64,000 bases of DNA from Plectrocnemia conspersa. Taxonomy: Eukaryota > Arthropoda > Insecta > Trichoptera > Polycentropodidae. The translations under genes were made by a program, and so were the position numbers. Under the pieces are notes generated by a model. It made no database searches and was not told the origin of the DNA. It saw nothing but the letters and a program-made list of their open reading frames with translations. This document shows positions 49,849 through 60,700 of the stretch, piece by piece; the first letter of the stretch is position 1; each line of letters starts with the position of its first letter. The stretch spans positions 2,046,001-2,110,000 of the forward strand of contig VTFK01000006.1 of NCBI GenBank assembly GCA_009617715.1. The letters are read 5' to 3'.

Positions 49849-52204
49849 CTGGAAATTCACAGTAAATACGATTAGATATTTATAAAAAATAATGTTTATT
49901 AATTAACAACATTGGATATAACTACTGGTTAAATTTTGATTAATATACAATACAATATCGGTCATGACTTTTGAGACATGCAATTGAACCCACGAGTGGG
50001 AAAGGAGCATAAGTCTACAAAGGAAAGACTATTTTCATATTTGTTCAATTATGTAATTTATTTTTTTAAATATTAAATATATTTTTTTTATACATTACGG
50101 AATATTTAAAAAAATAAATACATACTTCATTGCAAGAACAAGTGTATCTTTTGATTTAATCTACATATTTTAATCATATTATTGCCGAAATCTGATATAG
50201 CGACTTTTGATACTTCCGGATTTTAGTCGTCATTTAAGATAGAGTCAACTACGTTTTTAATAGAATATACGGTATTTATTTCATGAGAAAATATATTTTT
50301 TATTACGGTTAATGATATTTTTTAAATACATATATCACTACATTGAGTCTTGTTACTATTAATCTATAAGGTTAAACTTACATATGATTTTTGATATTAT
50401 CAAATACAAGTAAAAGCTCACTTTTCCGCACATGGGTTCAATCATACAAAATTTAACAATATTACAATATTGATTTAGTGTTAAATCAATCATGTTAATT
50501 TTATACATATCATTTTTTGGAAGTTAATAGGGTTTAATTCATAAACAAAATACTTATTTTTTATATGAGTATATTAAGTATACGTCATTTATTAAATAAA
50601 ATAAAATTAAAAAATAGTATAAAAATCATCCAAATATACAATTGAGTGTTTTACATTGTGCTAATAAAACTTACCATCTTCCGTTAATTAATTTTGCAAT
50701 ATACACATAGTATTACCATAAAAATAAAATAAATCAGCCACATGTATATTTATTTATAGAAATTTGTCTGTACACAGAAATAAAATCACCTTCACATTGA
50801 TTGAATAATTGAATTATTTCAATGAACAGACTATTATGTGTTAGAAAAGGCATTCGATGCACAAGAAAACAATAAGAAAGTACATTCAATTAAATGTAAA
50901 AAGCGGCTTATTCGATTTATTTAAAAGAAAGTAAAAAATAAAATAAATTACTTACATATCGTGAACCAGAATCTATAGTGGTGCATCTGTGTGTATGTGT
51001 TTTGCTTATACATGTTTCATATATGTGTGTCGTTATAAAAATATAGATATATACACACACAAAAATATATATGAGAAAATAGAAGGGAGACAGGATAGAT
51101 TCTGTATATATCGTTATCATTGAAAATTTTGTGATTGTAGTCGTATTGTATAGTAACTTTCACGCACTGGGGAGATTTTACCGGGGATAGTATAAATAAA
51201 ACGTTTGATAATATTTGTTTAAAATATATATATTAATAATCTATTGTCTGAATACTGATCCATTTAACAATTACTAATTTTTTTTGAGATTCTCAAAAAA
51301 ATCATTTACCTCGGACATTTGAGATTTATTAACTTTAAACAACAAACATTAACGACTTCATCGTAAAAACGGCACCCTAGAAATTTGTGAACGTACTGTA
51401 GATATTGACTATTATCACATTTTTACTCCCTTACGCTTAATGTACACCCGATGCTAAATAACAACTTGCGAAACGTTCACTCAATGTGTGCTTTTTATTA
51501 TAATAATATATAAATAACGAGAGCCATCAAGAATTTTACAAATATTAATGACAAAAATCAGCAATTACATAATGATAATAATAATACACTTAAGCATTTT
51601 TTATATTATTTTTTTTAAACTTTTTTTTTTGTTAAATATATACTCGTAATATATTCGCACAAAGATTATGTAATTTATATAATATTATATACTTTACAAA
51701 ATTTGACGTTTTATTTATAATAATACATGATTTAATTTACATATTGTATTCGTATGGATTTTTGAATGACAGGAGTTCATAAAAATTGTATTTCTTAAAT
51801 TGTAGGAAATACAATAGTGTTCGTCCTGTACAGAGAATAGCCATGTAATGTTTGATTCTAACTAAACAAACCAGCGTATTATTATGTTGCGTTAAAATTT
51901 CGCATATATAATATAGTGTCGTCAAAAAGAGAAAGAGAGAGAGAGAGAGGTAAAGTATAATCATTTAAACAAAAAGTTAAGACTATAAATAAATTATTTA
52001 AAAAAGTATACGCACTTAAATTACAAAAAAGTTCAATCATAACATATAGGAAAAATATGATAAATACACAAAAAAATGAAATCATAATAACAATAAAAAA
52101 TATATATTTTTTTTTAAATTGTGTATTAATGTCAAATGGTGTATTTAGATGTTGTAGTCGCGTTGTATTGAGCAGCTGTTGTAGATGGTCATAGCAGCGA
52201 ATGT
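49849..52204 (-). other. Snap25 proximal 3' UTR and intron to distal last exon
   Basis: AT-rich sequence between the two alternative last exons. The part adjoining 52204 is expected to be the 3' UTR of the proximal-exon transcript. A (GA)n stretch lies at about 51928-51949. Short frames here have no domains. Confidence 0.5.
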
Positions 52205-52267
52205 TTACTTGAGAAGATCGTGTGCTCGCTGGTTAGCCACGGCTATCCTCGTTTCGTTTGATTCACC
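52205..52267 (-). CDS. Snap25: Snap25 alternative last exon, proximal (AHDLLK end)
   Basis: 63-nt coding part: acceptor CTCGATAG|GGTGAATC, codons GESNETRIAVANQR then AHDLLK, stop TAA at 52205-52207. It splices in phase 0 from the donor at 54118. It is very close to the known fly SNAP-25 ending, so it probably represents the ancestral C-terminus. The distal alternative lies 2.4 kb further along the transcript. Confidence 0.92.
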   Translation of the reverse strand, partial: GESNETRIAVANQRAHDLLK

Positions 52268-52923
52268 CTATCGAGACAATTGATTTGGTTGGTTTTGTAT
52301 TTTTCAGATATAATAATATCATATTAATATGTTAGTTTTGATTCTGATGATGTATGAATGTTTAGGAACAGAGGATTTGAATCGGGCAACGGTTTAAAAA
52401 TCATAACGACAATATGTAAGGTGAAATGTTCAAAACAAAAAACAAGTATGCCGATATTTGCACACGTCTGTATTTGATTATTGAATAAATAATAAATTAG
52501 TGAAAAAATATCATGCATTTTAATATTTATGATAAAATTTTAACATGCATTGACGTGTTTTTTTTTTAAATTTGATATTACTAGACGTCGAAAAGATAAG
52601 TTTCTAATAGTATTTATACTCCTATTGAATAGTTTTTGATTGTTTTTGTGAAAAAATTAACATGCTTGGCACATTGGAGTGAATTTAAAAAATAAGTTTG
52701 TAAAAATTAATGCCGAAAATGAAAAAGTGAATGGACTACGAAGTACACATAAAGCATTACGCCGGGAATGAAAAATGTTTATATTATATTATATGAAAAT
52801 AATTTTCAAATAAATAAATGTATAAATTTTATGACTGCATTGTACACTTTATAAAATGATTTGTCCATCGTGAACTGAGTATAACAAAAAACATTTATTT
52901 TGATTTTAATGATAACTTAATTA

Positions 52924-53117
52924 CAGTAGACTCCCCAATAACACGATAAAGTATGGACGTGCTATTTGGATGCCCCTTACTTTATGTGTGAGCGAGCCAA
53001 AGGAAGGATATCTTAATTCGTACGTACGTATTGCAAAAAATTGTATTTTCTAGTCCTTCAACTACACGCACCCAAATAGCACGTCCCGAATTTACCGTGT
53101 TATTGGGGGGTCTACTG
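52924..53117. mobile_element. MITE with TA target duplication (pogo/mariner type)
   Basis: A 194-bp element with inverted ends CAGTAGACTCCCCAATAACA and (reverse complement of right) CAGTAGACCCCCCAATAACA, flanked by TA on both sides (52922-52923, 53118-53119). The interior is non-coding. The CAGTAGAC...TA pattern fits the pogo/Tigger branch of Tc1/mariner elements. It sits within a Snap25 intron. Confidence 0.85.
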
Positions 53118-53986
53118 TATATGTTGATTGTTTGGTTTGACAATGTGCTAATTTTTTCTAGTAGCCATTTTTAATTATTTTAAATTACATGTTAAGATAT
53201 TTCATATTGTGTACTTGTTAAATGATGTGTAAAAATGTTAATATTAAAATTAGTAATGAAGGTATTACTAATTTACAACACACATAAAAAATATTTTGCT
53301 TATAAAAGCTAATGTTCAAAAGTATCAAATTTGAATAAGACCATTCTTAAATACAACAAATATTGTAATATGTTACAGGCAGATGACTTAAATATGCATC
53401 ATTATAAAGCTATTGTTAAAAAAATGTTCATTCCTAAAAACTATCAAATACCTAAAATCATCATTATTAATAAATATTAAATAAAATTACGTTTTAAAAG
53501 ATTTACTTAATGTAACCATAAACTTATTCAATTTTGATATCCGATACAACCATAACTGCGTTTTGGTGAACTATTGATGTGCTTTATATTGTTTACTATT
53601 TCAGTGTTTGAATATATATATTTGTTTTAAAATAATAAGCTCCTAAAAATACACTGCCTTTTATAAAAGCATAAAAAAGTAACTATTAATCATCCCTATT
53701 GACTGTTGTAACATGCCAAAAATTCCCAAAGCTTTTTTAATTTACCGCTCGTCAAAACATCCAAATCAACTGAATTAAAGCAAAACAAAAATGCACACCA
53801 AAAAAAAATGACGGACAGTTCCCAAAATTTGCAGTCACACAAATTATACGTCTTTCTTCACTTTTTTTCCGTTTATAAAACAAATCATACTACTTTACGG
53901 TAAGTAGCATGTCATAAAACGTTGCGTTTATCCAAGTGCTTAAAAGCTTGAACCGTAAAAATAGATAAGATGTACACATCGCAAAA

Positions 53987-54058
53987 AGCGATGAGCCGCA
54001 GCACTGTCACAGATTGAGCACGTTCAAAATATGTAATCATAGGCTACGGCTCATCGCT
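53987..54058 (-). promoter_or_regulatory. Intronic hairpin beside the Snap25 alternative-last-exon donor
   Basis: AGCGATGAGCCG (53987-53998) is perfectly complementary to CGGCTCATCGCT (54047-54058). After one mismatch, three further pairs extend it. The loop is about 41 nt. The structure begins about 60 nt past the donor of the constant exon whose 3' partner is one of two last exons, which makes a role in splice choice or RNA editing plausible but unproven. Confidence 0.6.
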
Positions 54059-54117
54059 GTTTGGAAGCTAAAATAATATTGAAAAAATAGAATGCAACGT
54101 ATAAGACGACGTCTTAC

Positions 54118-54262
54118 CTTGCGGTTGATGCGATCGATCTGGCGGTTCTGATTCTCTAATTCCGATCCCATGTCGATGGCCATATTTCGGAGATTGCCTA
54201 TCATTGTGTTCACCTGTCCCATATTATCTTCCATTTCATCTTCGCGGGCGTCGTTTGTTATT
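54118..54262 (-). CDS. Snap25: Snap25 constant exon, second SNARE motif
   Basis: 145-nt exon, acceptor TTTTTACAG|AATAAC, donor CGCAAG|GTAAGA. It encodes [38 protein letters not shown] and [10 protein letters not shown], the greater part of the second (Qc) SNARE helix of SNAP-25. The zero-layer glutamine lies in the ENQNRQIDR segment. SNAP-25 supplies two of the four helices of the synaptic SNARE complex (with syntaxin and synaptobrevin) that drives vesicle fusion at the plasma membrane. The sequence is almost that of fly SNAP-25. The donor can join either of two last exons. Confidence 0.96.
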
Positions 54263-54584
54263 CTGTAAAAATTATAAATATATTTATATTAGACTCAACG
54301 CATTGGGCTTACGACGTCAGATTTACGGGTATAAGCCCGTCAATGTGACGGGTGTCATTAAAAATATGTATATATTATAGTGACCAGAATTTTAAAAAAA
54401 AATAAGTTTTCGAAAATAAAAATAGTGTTAATATATTTGCATTGTTCAAATATATAAACCCTTAAAAAATACTGTCTGATACAAATCAAATCAGAAATTC
54501 GACAATTTGATTTAGTGTTAAAAAAAATTTGCCCCACACTACTTCACACCAAGCAATCTTAAGTTACGTTGAATTTGGGTATAC
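54263..54584 (-). other. Snap25 intron with a palindromic repeat copy
   Basis: A 322-bp intron. At 54296-54350 it holds AACGCATTGGGCTTACG and a following complement-containing stretch related to repeats at 9212 and 26211. Otherwise it is AT-rich. Confidence 0.6.
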
Positions 54585-54713
54585 CTTCCAATGTAACCAG
54601 CTTGAGGACCCATTCCGTTGCGATCGTCCATCACCCGCTGTGGTTGGTTATTGACAACTTTGCCATCATCGTTGCCTTTCCAAGTGCCGTCGTCTTCCTT
54701 AAACGAGGCGCTC
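54585..54713 (-). CDS. Snap25: Snap25 constant exon, linker
   Basis: 129-nt exon, acceptor CATTTCAG|GAGCGCC, donor GGAAG|GTATAC. It encodes SASFKEDDGTWKGNDDGK, VVNNQPQRVMDDRNGMGP and QAGYIGR, the linker between the two SNARE motifs. It is hydrophilic and matches the insect SNAP-25 linker (KEDDGTWKGN, NNQPQRVMDDRNGM). The frame matches exons on both sides. Confidence 0.96.
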
Positions 54714-54782
54714 CTGAAATGGTTTTGAGTCGATTCATCAGTAACGTTATGATATTTATAAACATTATAGAATTAAGATTAC

Positions 54783-54900
54783 TTATTGCACGGTAAAACA
54801 CAAATGCCACAACATTTTTCCATTCCGGACAAGTTCTTCTCGGCTTCTTTCATATCGGCATTGATTTGGTCCATGCCCTCCTCGATACGGTCCAATTGTT
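54783..54900 (-). CDS. Snap25: Snap25 constant exon, palmitoylation cysteines
   Basis: 118-nt exon, acceptor AAATGTAG|AACAATT, donor AATAA|GTAATC. It encodes [39 protein letters not shown]: the C-terminal half of the first SNARE motif and the cluster of four cysteines (CCGICVLPC) that are palmitoylated to anchor SNAP-25 to the plasma membrane. Its first bases complete a glutamate codon begun in whichever of the three 49-nt exons is chosen. Only one version of this exon is seen here, in contrast to the 5a/5b duplication known in vertebrates. Confidence 0.96.
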
Positions 54901-56891
54901 CTACATTTGAGAAAGAATGTGGTTTTAGCTAACAGTTCTTAATTAAAAAAAAAAAATTTTATAAAAATAAAACCTGATAATTTTGAAAAATAATATTTAA
55001 TGAACTCAAAAAAAAGTCTAACCATATCATAATAAGGCATCTGAATTGAGTGCAGCTTAATAATTAATTTAAAAAAAAGTTAAGTTAATCTTGAATATTT
55101 AAAGTCCAAAAATATAAAATTTATAAATTTTTACAACTTATGCACTCAAATATAATTTTATACACAAAATAAATAAAGATCAAATCAGAACATTTAACAA
55201 CAGTTTTCACAGGTTGCGACAGAAGAACCAGACGTTTTCGAGACTGTTTGTATTAAGGGTCTGACCAATGTCATTTTGGTACAAACAATTTTGATGATAT
55301 CCATAAGCGAAATAAAATTTTTGAGAGACAGATTTTGTTTTAAATAATAAACTAGAAGAAAAAAAGTGATTTAATCATGTATTTTATATATTATATTTAT
55401 TATGTCATTCCCTTTTAAAAATCGTCTGATTCCTCTGCCGCATCCCGTACTATCCATCAATAGCTATTAAATAAATCAAATCATTGTAAATAATAAATAA
55501 AATAGAAGCATCTCAACACATAAAACAAAACCAATAAACAATGCTGTGGAAGAACACAACAATTATATTAATAGAGTAAGTAACATTATACGTTCGACAT
55601 CTCAAAAAAATAAAAACGTCCAGAAAGAATATAAAAAGCGGATATCATCACAGCACTGACCTATTGAACTTTCCTATATTGAATCTGAACAGTCGTCCAC
55701 CAAAATGTCTAAAGCGACAAACTGCAATGTCCAAACGCCGGTTAAATACATCAGCGCATTCACCGCACGGTTACATTTAAAATATAAAAAGCGATATCTG
55801 ACGCTGTATTTCCAAGTTATGTTGTAATAGATTATGTGATATGTATTCGGTTGTATTGTTGATATTTATTTAGTTTTTCCTACTTTGTTGCTGTGATATG
55901 TTTTAAATCTGACTATTGTGCAAAAATTATATTATATTGCAATGGGCACGGCAGACATTTGTAAAAAGAGTATCACAAAAAAAGTGATCAGCATTAAAAA
56001 TAGTTATTTTTGTCTACTCTATATATGATATTATACGGATAAGCGCAGTATAGATTTTTTAATAATTTATATTTATAATGATGCAATCCAAAAATAGATA
56101 AAATAAATTTTGCTATCCGCATATGGTACACATCTACGGGCGATAATTATTTTTTTCAAATGTATATAAAAATAATATTAATTTAAAATTTGATGGAATA
56201 TTCTTACTTACTTACACATATTGTTGTTTTACCTTAAAATGTTCATATTTTAATTATTGACACACTATAAGACTCAATTTATTTTATAGACACAGACTTC
56301 GACATATTTTTAACATTTATGTACCAATTCAACTTGATTGTTTTCTTTATTACACAAATGATCTTAAATAATATTTTTTTTAAGATCATTTGATTAATAC
56401 TGACTTTGTTCATTGTAACTCTGATTTGTTTAGTGTAAAAAACTTGCTATTTGTGCTAAATTTTATTTTATGTGAAGCGACAATTGATAAAAAAAAAATG
56501 TGCTTTAAAAATAAACTATAGCTTCTTCACTTTACATAATTTAATACATATAATGATTTAAAAAATATTTGAAGCCATAATTTATTATTCTATAATTAAA
56601 ATTAAAATAGTGCATGAAATAAAATAAATTATTTAAGACGATTCTCATAATTTATTATTAATTTGCATGCATTTTCATATACATACGATTAATAAAATTA
56701 ATAGATTATTTAATTATTATTGATTTTATTGAAATAAATAAATAACTAAATAAAATAAATAAAAATTGTGCTTTAATAATATTTTATACTAAAAGTGAGT
56801 CGATCGGAATGAGAACCGTCTTAAAGCGATATTACTTTATAGTGAGTGAAATTATATTATAAACTTATTCTACAAAGGTTAGGATGCTTAC
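54901..56891 (-). other. Snap25 intron after the 49-nt exon cluster
   Basis: A 1.99-kb AT-rich intron. A more complex patch at 55670-55790 has no frame or splice sites matching SNAP-25. No fourth copy of the 49-nt exon was found here. Confidence 0.6.
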
Positions 56892-56940
56892 CCCCTTGCT
56901 CATCCAGCATGACGAGGGTTTTCATGCCCACCTCGTGGCT
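56892..56940 (-). CDS. Snap25: Snap25 mutually exclusive exon, version C
   Basis: 49 nt, acceptor GTGTTGTAG|AGCCAC, donor CAAGGGG|GTAAGC. It encodes SHEVGMKTLVMLDEQG, then G of the next Glu codon. It aligns residue by residue with exons A and B, corresponding to vertebrate SNAP-25 residues 39-54, and ends on the zero-layer Gln53 and Gly54. It resembles the vertebrate sequence (TLVMLDEQG) more than version A does. The short alternative frames covering it are shadows. Confidence 0.92.
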
Positions 56941-58420
56941 CTACAACACACCAACAGTGTCACTAGATCTGGCTCAAACAAATACGCAGGACTCGTGGGA
57001 ATTTCCGTGGACGGTTTTAGTGACTATTAATTCTCCAGTCTTATTTACAACGATTAATAGTAGAGTAATATAGTAAAAAAAAACGAGCACAACTCACTAG
57101 TATATTGAATAGATACATATATAAAACATTAATTGCGTTACAGGAACTGGAGAAAAAATAGATCGAGAGAGGAAGAGTAATGATCTTTGATGCGGTAAGG
57201 ATAAGTTTGAGAAGCACAAAAAATATTATTATAAAATCAAATAAATGCAATTAAATATGATATATATAAAAAAATAAAATCGATAAATAAAACACAAAAT
57301 CAACAAACATAAAAAAAAACTGAAAGCCATTCTTACAGTAATAAAATAAATATAAATTGCAAAAATAAATACCACATTAAATAAAGTCTAAAAAGGATTT
57401 AAAGTCTTGATGTTATTTGATACTATTTATTTTACTGTGATTTGAATTATATATGGAATTAAAAAAACGTATGAAATAACATCCTTTGGAAGGATAAGGT
57501 AAAGAGCAACATATTCATACGTCAACATACACATCGGCGAAGATTCGAGCTCTTAAATAAAACAAACATATAATCCTCCATTTTCTAAATAAACAGTCAT
57601 TTATGAAAACCTGATTAAAAAAGTAGAGGAAAAGTAATAATATATATATACGTAACACTCGTCCTAAACAGATGTAATATTTAATATATATAATATATAT
57701 GATTTAACACCAGATATGAGAAAAAATAAACTTATTTATAAACACACTATTTAATAGCTTTGCAACAAACAATCACGGCCATCGGGCTGCTCTATACAAA
57801 TAATCAAAAAAAGAACCGGCAATATAAAATAGCCCCAAAAATAGTATAATAATAATAACAAAAGGTAAACACTACTAACATATCCCATATTATACGAAGG
57901 ATATATAATATATTAATATATAGTTAGTTCGATAAGACAATGCAGTACTGCGTTACCCTCTATCTATTTTTTATTATATATTTGCATACACCAAGATAAA
58001 TAAGTAGTGCAATTATCAGAAAATATTTAATTTTTATTTTAAATTATGATGAAAAAAATCCGTACTCCATTAGTCACAATTGCTAGTGTTGCCATCATTG
58101 CGATGCATATATAAGTTAATTCCGGTATTATTTTTGTATATACAAATAAGCTGTCAAATTAAAATTTAATTTATTTTACATAAAGAAACAACACCGTACT
58201 GCACTCCTCGTCTCAACTGACTACATACATATATATTATAAAACAATAAAAATCAAAGACAAGAGATCATATCAACACTCAAGTTATACAGTCAGTAAGG
58301 TCAGTACATATTAATAGAACTGAGAAAATTGGCAAACTGCAAGACATATAAAACAGAAACGTTTGATAGTTTTTTTTTTCATTAATCATATATCCAACTA
58401 CCAGCTTCTGTTAATCTTAC
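56941..58420 (-). other. Snap25 intron between versions B and C
   Basis: A 1.48-kb, very AT-rich intron. The word AAATAACATCC occurs at 57472-57482 here and again just upstream of version B (58504-58514). No coding is seen. Confidence 0.6.
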
Positions 58421-58469
58421 CGCCCTGATGTGTCAACATTCGAGTCGTCTGGCCCCCAGCCTCCTCGCT
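58421..58469 (-). CDS. Snap25: Snap25 mutually exclusive exon, version B (divergent)
   Basis: 49 nt, acceptor TATATATAG|AGCGAG, donor CAGGGCG|GTAAGA. It encodes SEEAGGQTTRMLTHQG. Mapped on vertebrate numbering, it keeps the core-layer positions Ala42, Thr46, Met49, Leu50 and Gln53 but changes exposed ones: residue 40 Glu, 44 Gly, 45 Gln, 47 Thr, 48 Arg, 51 Thr, 52 His. Length, phase, splice sites and absence of stops argue for a real exon. Its acceptor has a TA-rich rather than pyrimidine-rich tract, which suggests weak or regulated use. It could be a decaying copy, but conservation of just the layer residues speaks against that. Confidence 0.78.
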
Positions 58470-59531
58470 CTATATATATACAGAACACACATGAAAGTAT
58501 ATCAAATAACATCCGGAGTTTTGCCATCGATCGACAATAACGATTCCCAATTGTTTTATTTATACCAAACGACATTCATCATAGTGATGATAATATAATA
58601 ATAATAATAATAATAAATAATACAATTTCAATAGGTGTATATATATATTTACGTGACGGTGCATATAAATATATCTAGATACATATTTGAAATATATGTA
58701 CAACGATAAAAAACGCGAAGAAGGAAATATATAGACGTGAACCAACCATAATAAAAGCGAACTATGCTAGTATATGTATATATATAATAATAATAATGCG
58801 TAAGATGAATTTTGTGAAACAGGCAAGCCCATGAAGAATCATGAAGTGCTCAGGCTTCGATTCGGAAGCGTACAGGCACGCATTGTCCACGCAGAACATC
58901 CGATAAGTGAATCATATACGTACCAGTGTTTATTACAATAAGAGTCATATACTTATTAACAATGTGCCGCTTTTAAATCGTATAGCTATAAGTATAATAT
59001 TATTGTGGAAAACACTGGTCCACGATTAATCTTTATGTTCGGTAAACGCTTAACGGATGTTCTGCGACTCTCATCTATAAAGCGTAAAAATGTTCGCATT
59101 TCCAATTGAAATTATATGTGGCATATATTATAATATATATATAAATATAAAAAAGGAACTACGTTCATAATCAGTGACAGTGACACACATGCATCTACCT
59201 TGGTAGTATCGTCCTTGTAATGTATTATTTTGCTCGGTTTATCCGTGAATCAGAATTATATGTGTGTCAATTGGGAGAATCGGACAATCTGTGAATTCTG
59301 CTGTGTCTTATACGAGAAGTATAGTGTGTGTTTTATATTTTCTTTTATAAATCGCAACTGAGAGATCGCCTCTCCGATCTAAACTTTTCGCGTTGATAAT
59401 AATCGGACGTGACGCAATACAGCTTTCGCTTCGCCGTGATCAACGATACAAAATACAGTTTTTTATCTTTCGATCAAATAAATATATATATATAATGTAA
59501 GTGTTGTTAATGTATGGATGATATCACTCAC
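58470..59531 (-). other. Snap25 intron between versions A and B, with structured RNA
   Basis: A 1.06-kb intron with less AT-biased sequence than its neighbours at 58800-59080 and 59330-59460. A long imperfect hairpin lies at 58890-59066. A trinucleotide (AAT)n-like stretch lies at about 58590-58621. Confidence 0.7.
58890..59066 (-). promoter_or_regulatory. Long imperfect hairpin between exons A and B
   Basis: CGCAGAACATCCG (58890-58902) pairs perfectly with CGGATGTTCTGCG (59054-59066). Further in, ACCAGTGTTT (58922-58931) pairs with 59010-59019, ACAATAA (58935-58941) with 59000-59006, and ATACTTAT (58949-58956) with 58988-58995. The four blocks are nested in order around a 31-nt loop, so they form one extended stem with bulges. 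Such intronic stems are known to govern mutually exclusive splicing and ADAR editing in insect neuronal genes; which applies here is inference. Confidence 0.75.
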
Positions 59532-59580
59532 CTCCCTGGTCGTCTAGAGCGACCAGAGTGCGAATTCCGGCCTCCTTGCT
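59532..59580 (-). CDS. Snap25: Snap25 mutually exclusive exon, version A (canonical)
   Basis: 49 nt, acceptor after a T-rich tract and GGCCATAG|AGCAAG, donor CAGGGAG|GTGAGT. It encodes SKEAGIRTLVALDDQG, identical to my recollection of the fly SNAP-25 sequence at this place, so it is taken as the ancestral form. It starts on a codon boundary, so the preceding exon (encoding ESLESTRRMLALCEE in the fly) must end in phase 0. That exon is not in the window up to 64000, leaving an intron of at least 4.4 kb. Confidence 0.95.
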
Positions 59581-60700
59581 CTATGGCCAGCCGCAAAAAA
59601 AAACAAAAATTGACATATTCATGTTAGTATTAGTAAGTGAATAGAGTGGACAGAATAAGTTGGTCTCAGATATATATAGATTTTCATTATATATAATACA
59701 CAATAAAATGTGATGTAGTGAATCATTCGTATATGTGTTCTGAGTGCTTAAGTGTTTATCCGGTACCGACCCCCCTGTCCACAATTGTGTATTTACAAGA
59801 AACAGTGGATAACAGTGAGTATATATAGTATATACTGGAAAATAACACCATTTATATAATATGTGTATATCCGTGTGCTCTATTTATTATATATTATATA
59901 TTCTGTAAACCTTACGAGTTACCATGTATTAAGTTGGGAATACTGCTGCATCTCCCAATAGTTCTTCATTGCTAAATCTGTGAAAAATTTACAGAGAAGT
60001 GACACGTTATTAGTAAGTGTAGCGCCCCGTTTTGTGCAGGAAAACTGTCGAAGATATGCCAGTATACATCCTGAATATAAATATATAGATATATATATAT
60101 ATATAAAAAAATGTGTATCCACTATCATTTTATAAAAAAATTGACACCATCAATGAACACCTCTATACAAAACTAATATGAAGTATGAATATGATTTATA
60201 AATCAAAATATTTATGTAATATATTCATGCTTTCAATAAATCTCATGATTCGACTATAAACTACCAGAAATCAATGTCCAATTGAAACTATTTAGTATTT
60301 TCACTCTCACTTTGGAGATGCAAGCAGTACGAATATTATAGTACAAGGGTCAAGCTTTCGTTTAACTTCAAAAAGAGCTTCTTATGAGACAATGAGCACT
60401 TATCGGAAACTCTATTTTAACCTAATTAATTTAATTGGGTTTTATTTTTCGCGATAAGTGGAAATTGTACAATTACAACAATGCATTTAATAAATCCTGT
60501 CTATGGAAATTAAAAAAATGCTATTTTGCATTGAGTTTGTATCTTAGAAAATTTTAATATATACTGAACGGTTAAACTAGAAATTTTCTTAAAAAATCGA
60601 AATGTATGTTTGGATGAAAGCAAATCATAGATTCCATGAATTTAAAAAAAATATTTCTGATACAATTAGGGAAATTCTTCAATAAAAACTGATGGCATTA
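59581..60700 (-). other. Upstream Snap25 intron, proximal part
   Basis: AT-rich intronic DNA with TA-rich simple repeats (for example 60086-60106). No additional exon of SNAP-25 could be found on the minus strand. Confidence 0.6.

Larger units (their letters stand above)
52268..54117 (-). other. Snap25 intron before the proximal last exon
   Basis: AT-rich intron of 1.85 kb. It carries a pogo-like MITE (52924-53117) and, near its 5' splice site, a strong RNA hairpin (53987-54058). Otherwise nothing is supported. Confidence 0.7.

Noticed and set aside
55670..55790. A further Snap25 exon in the intron after the 49-nt cluster
   Set aside because: Composition is more complex, but no frame resembles SNAP-25 and no fitting splice sites were found.
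49783..59580. Snap25 as a processed retrocopy or the duplicated exons as assembly error
   Set aside because: Introns with proper splice sites separate every exon, and the duplicated exons differ at many bases, so they are neither a retrocopy nor a mis-assembled repeat.
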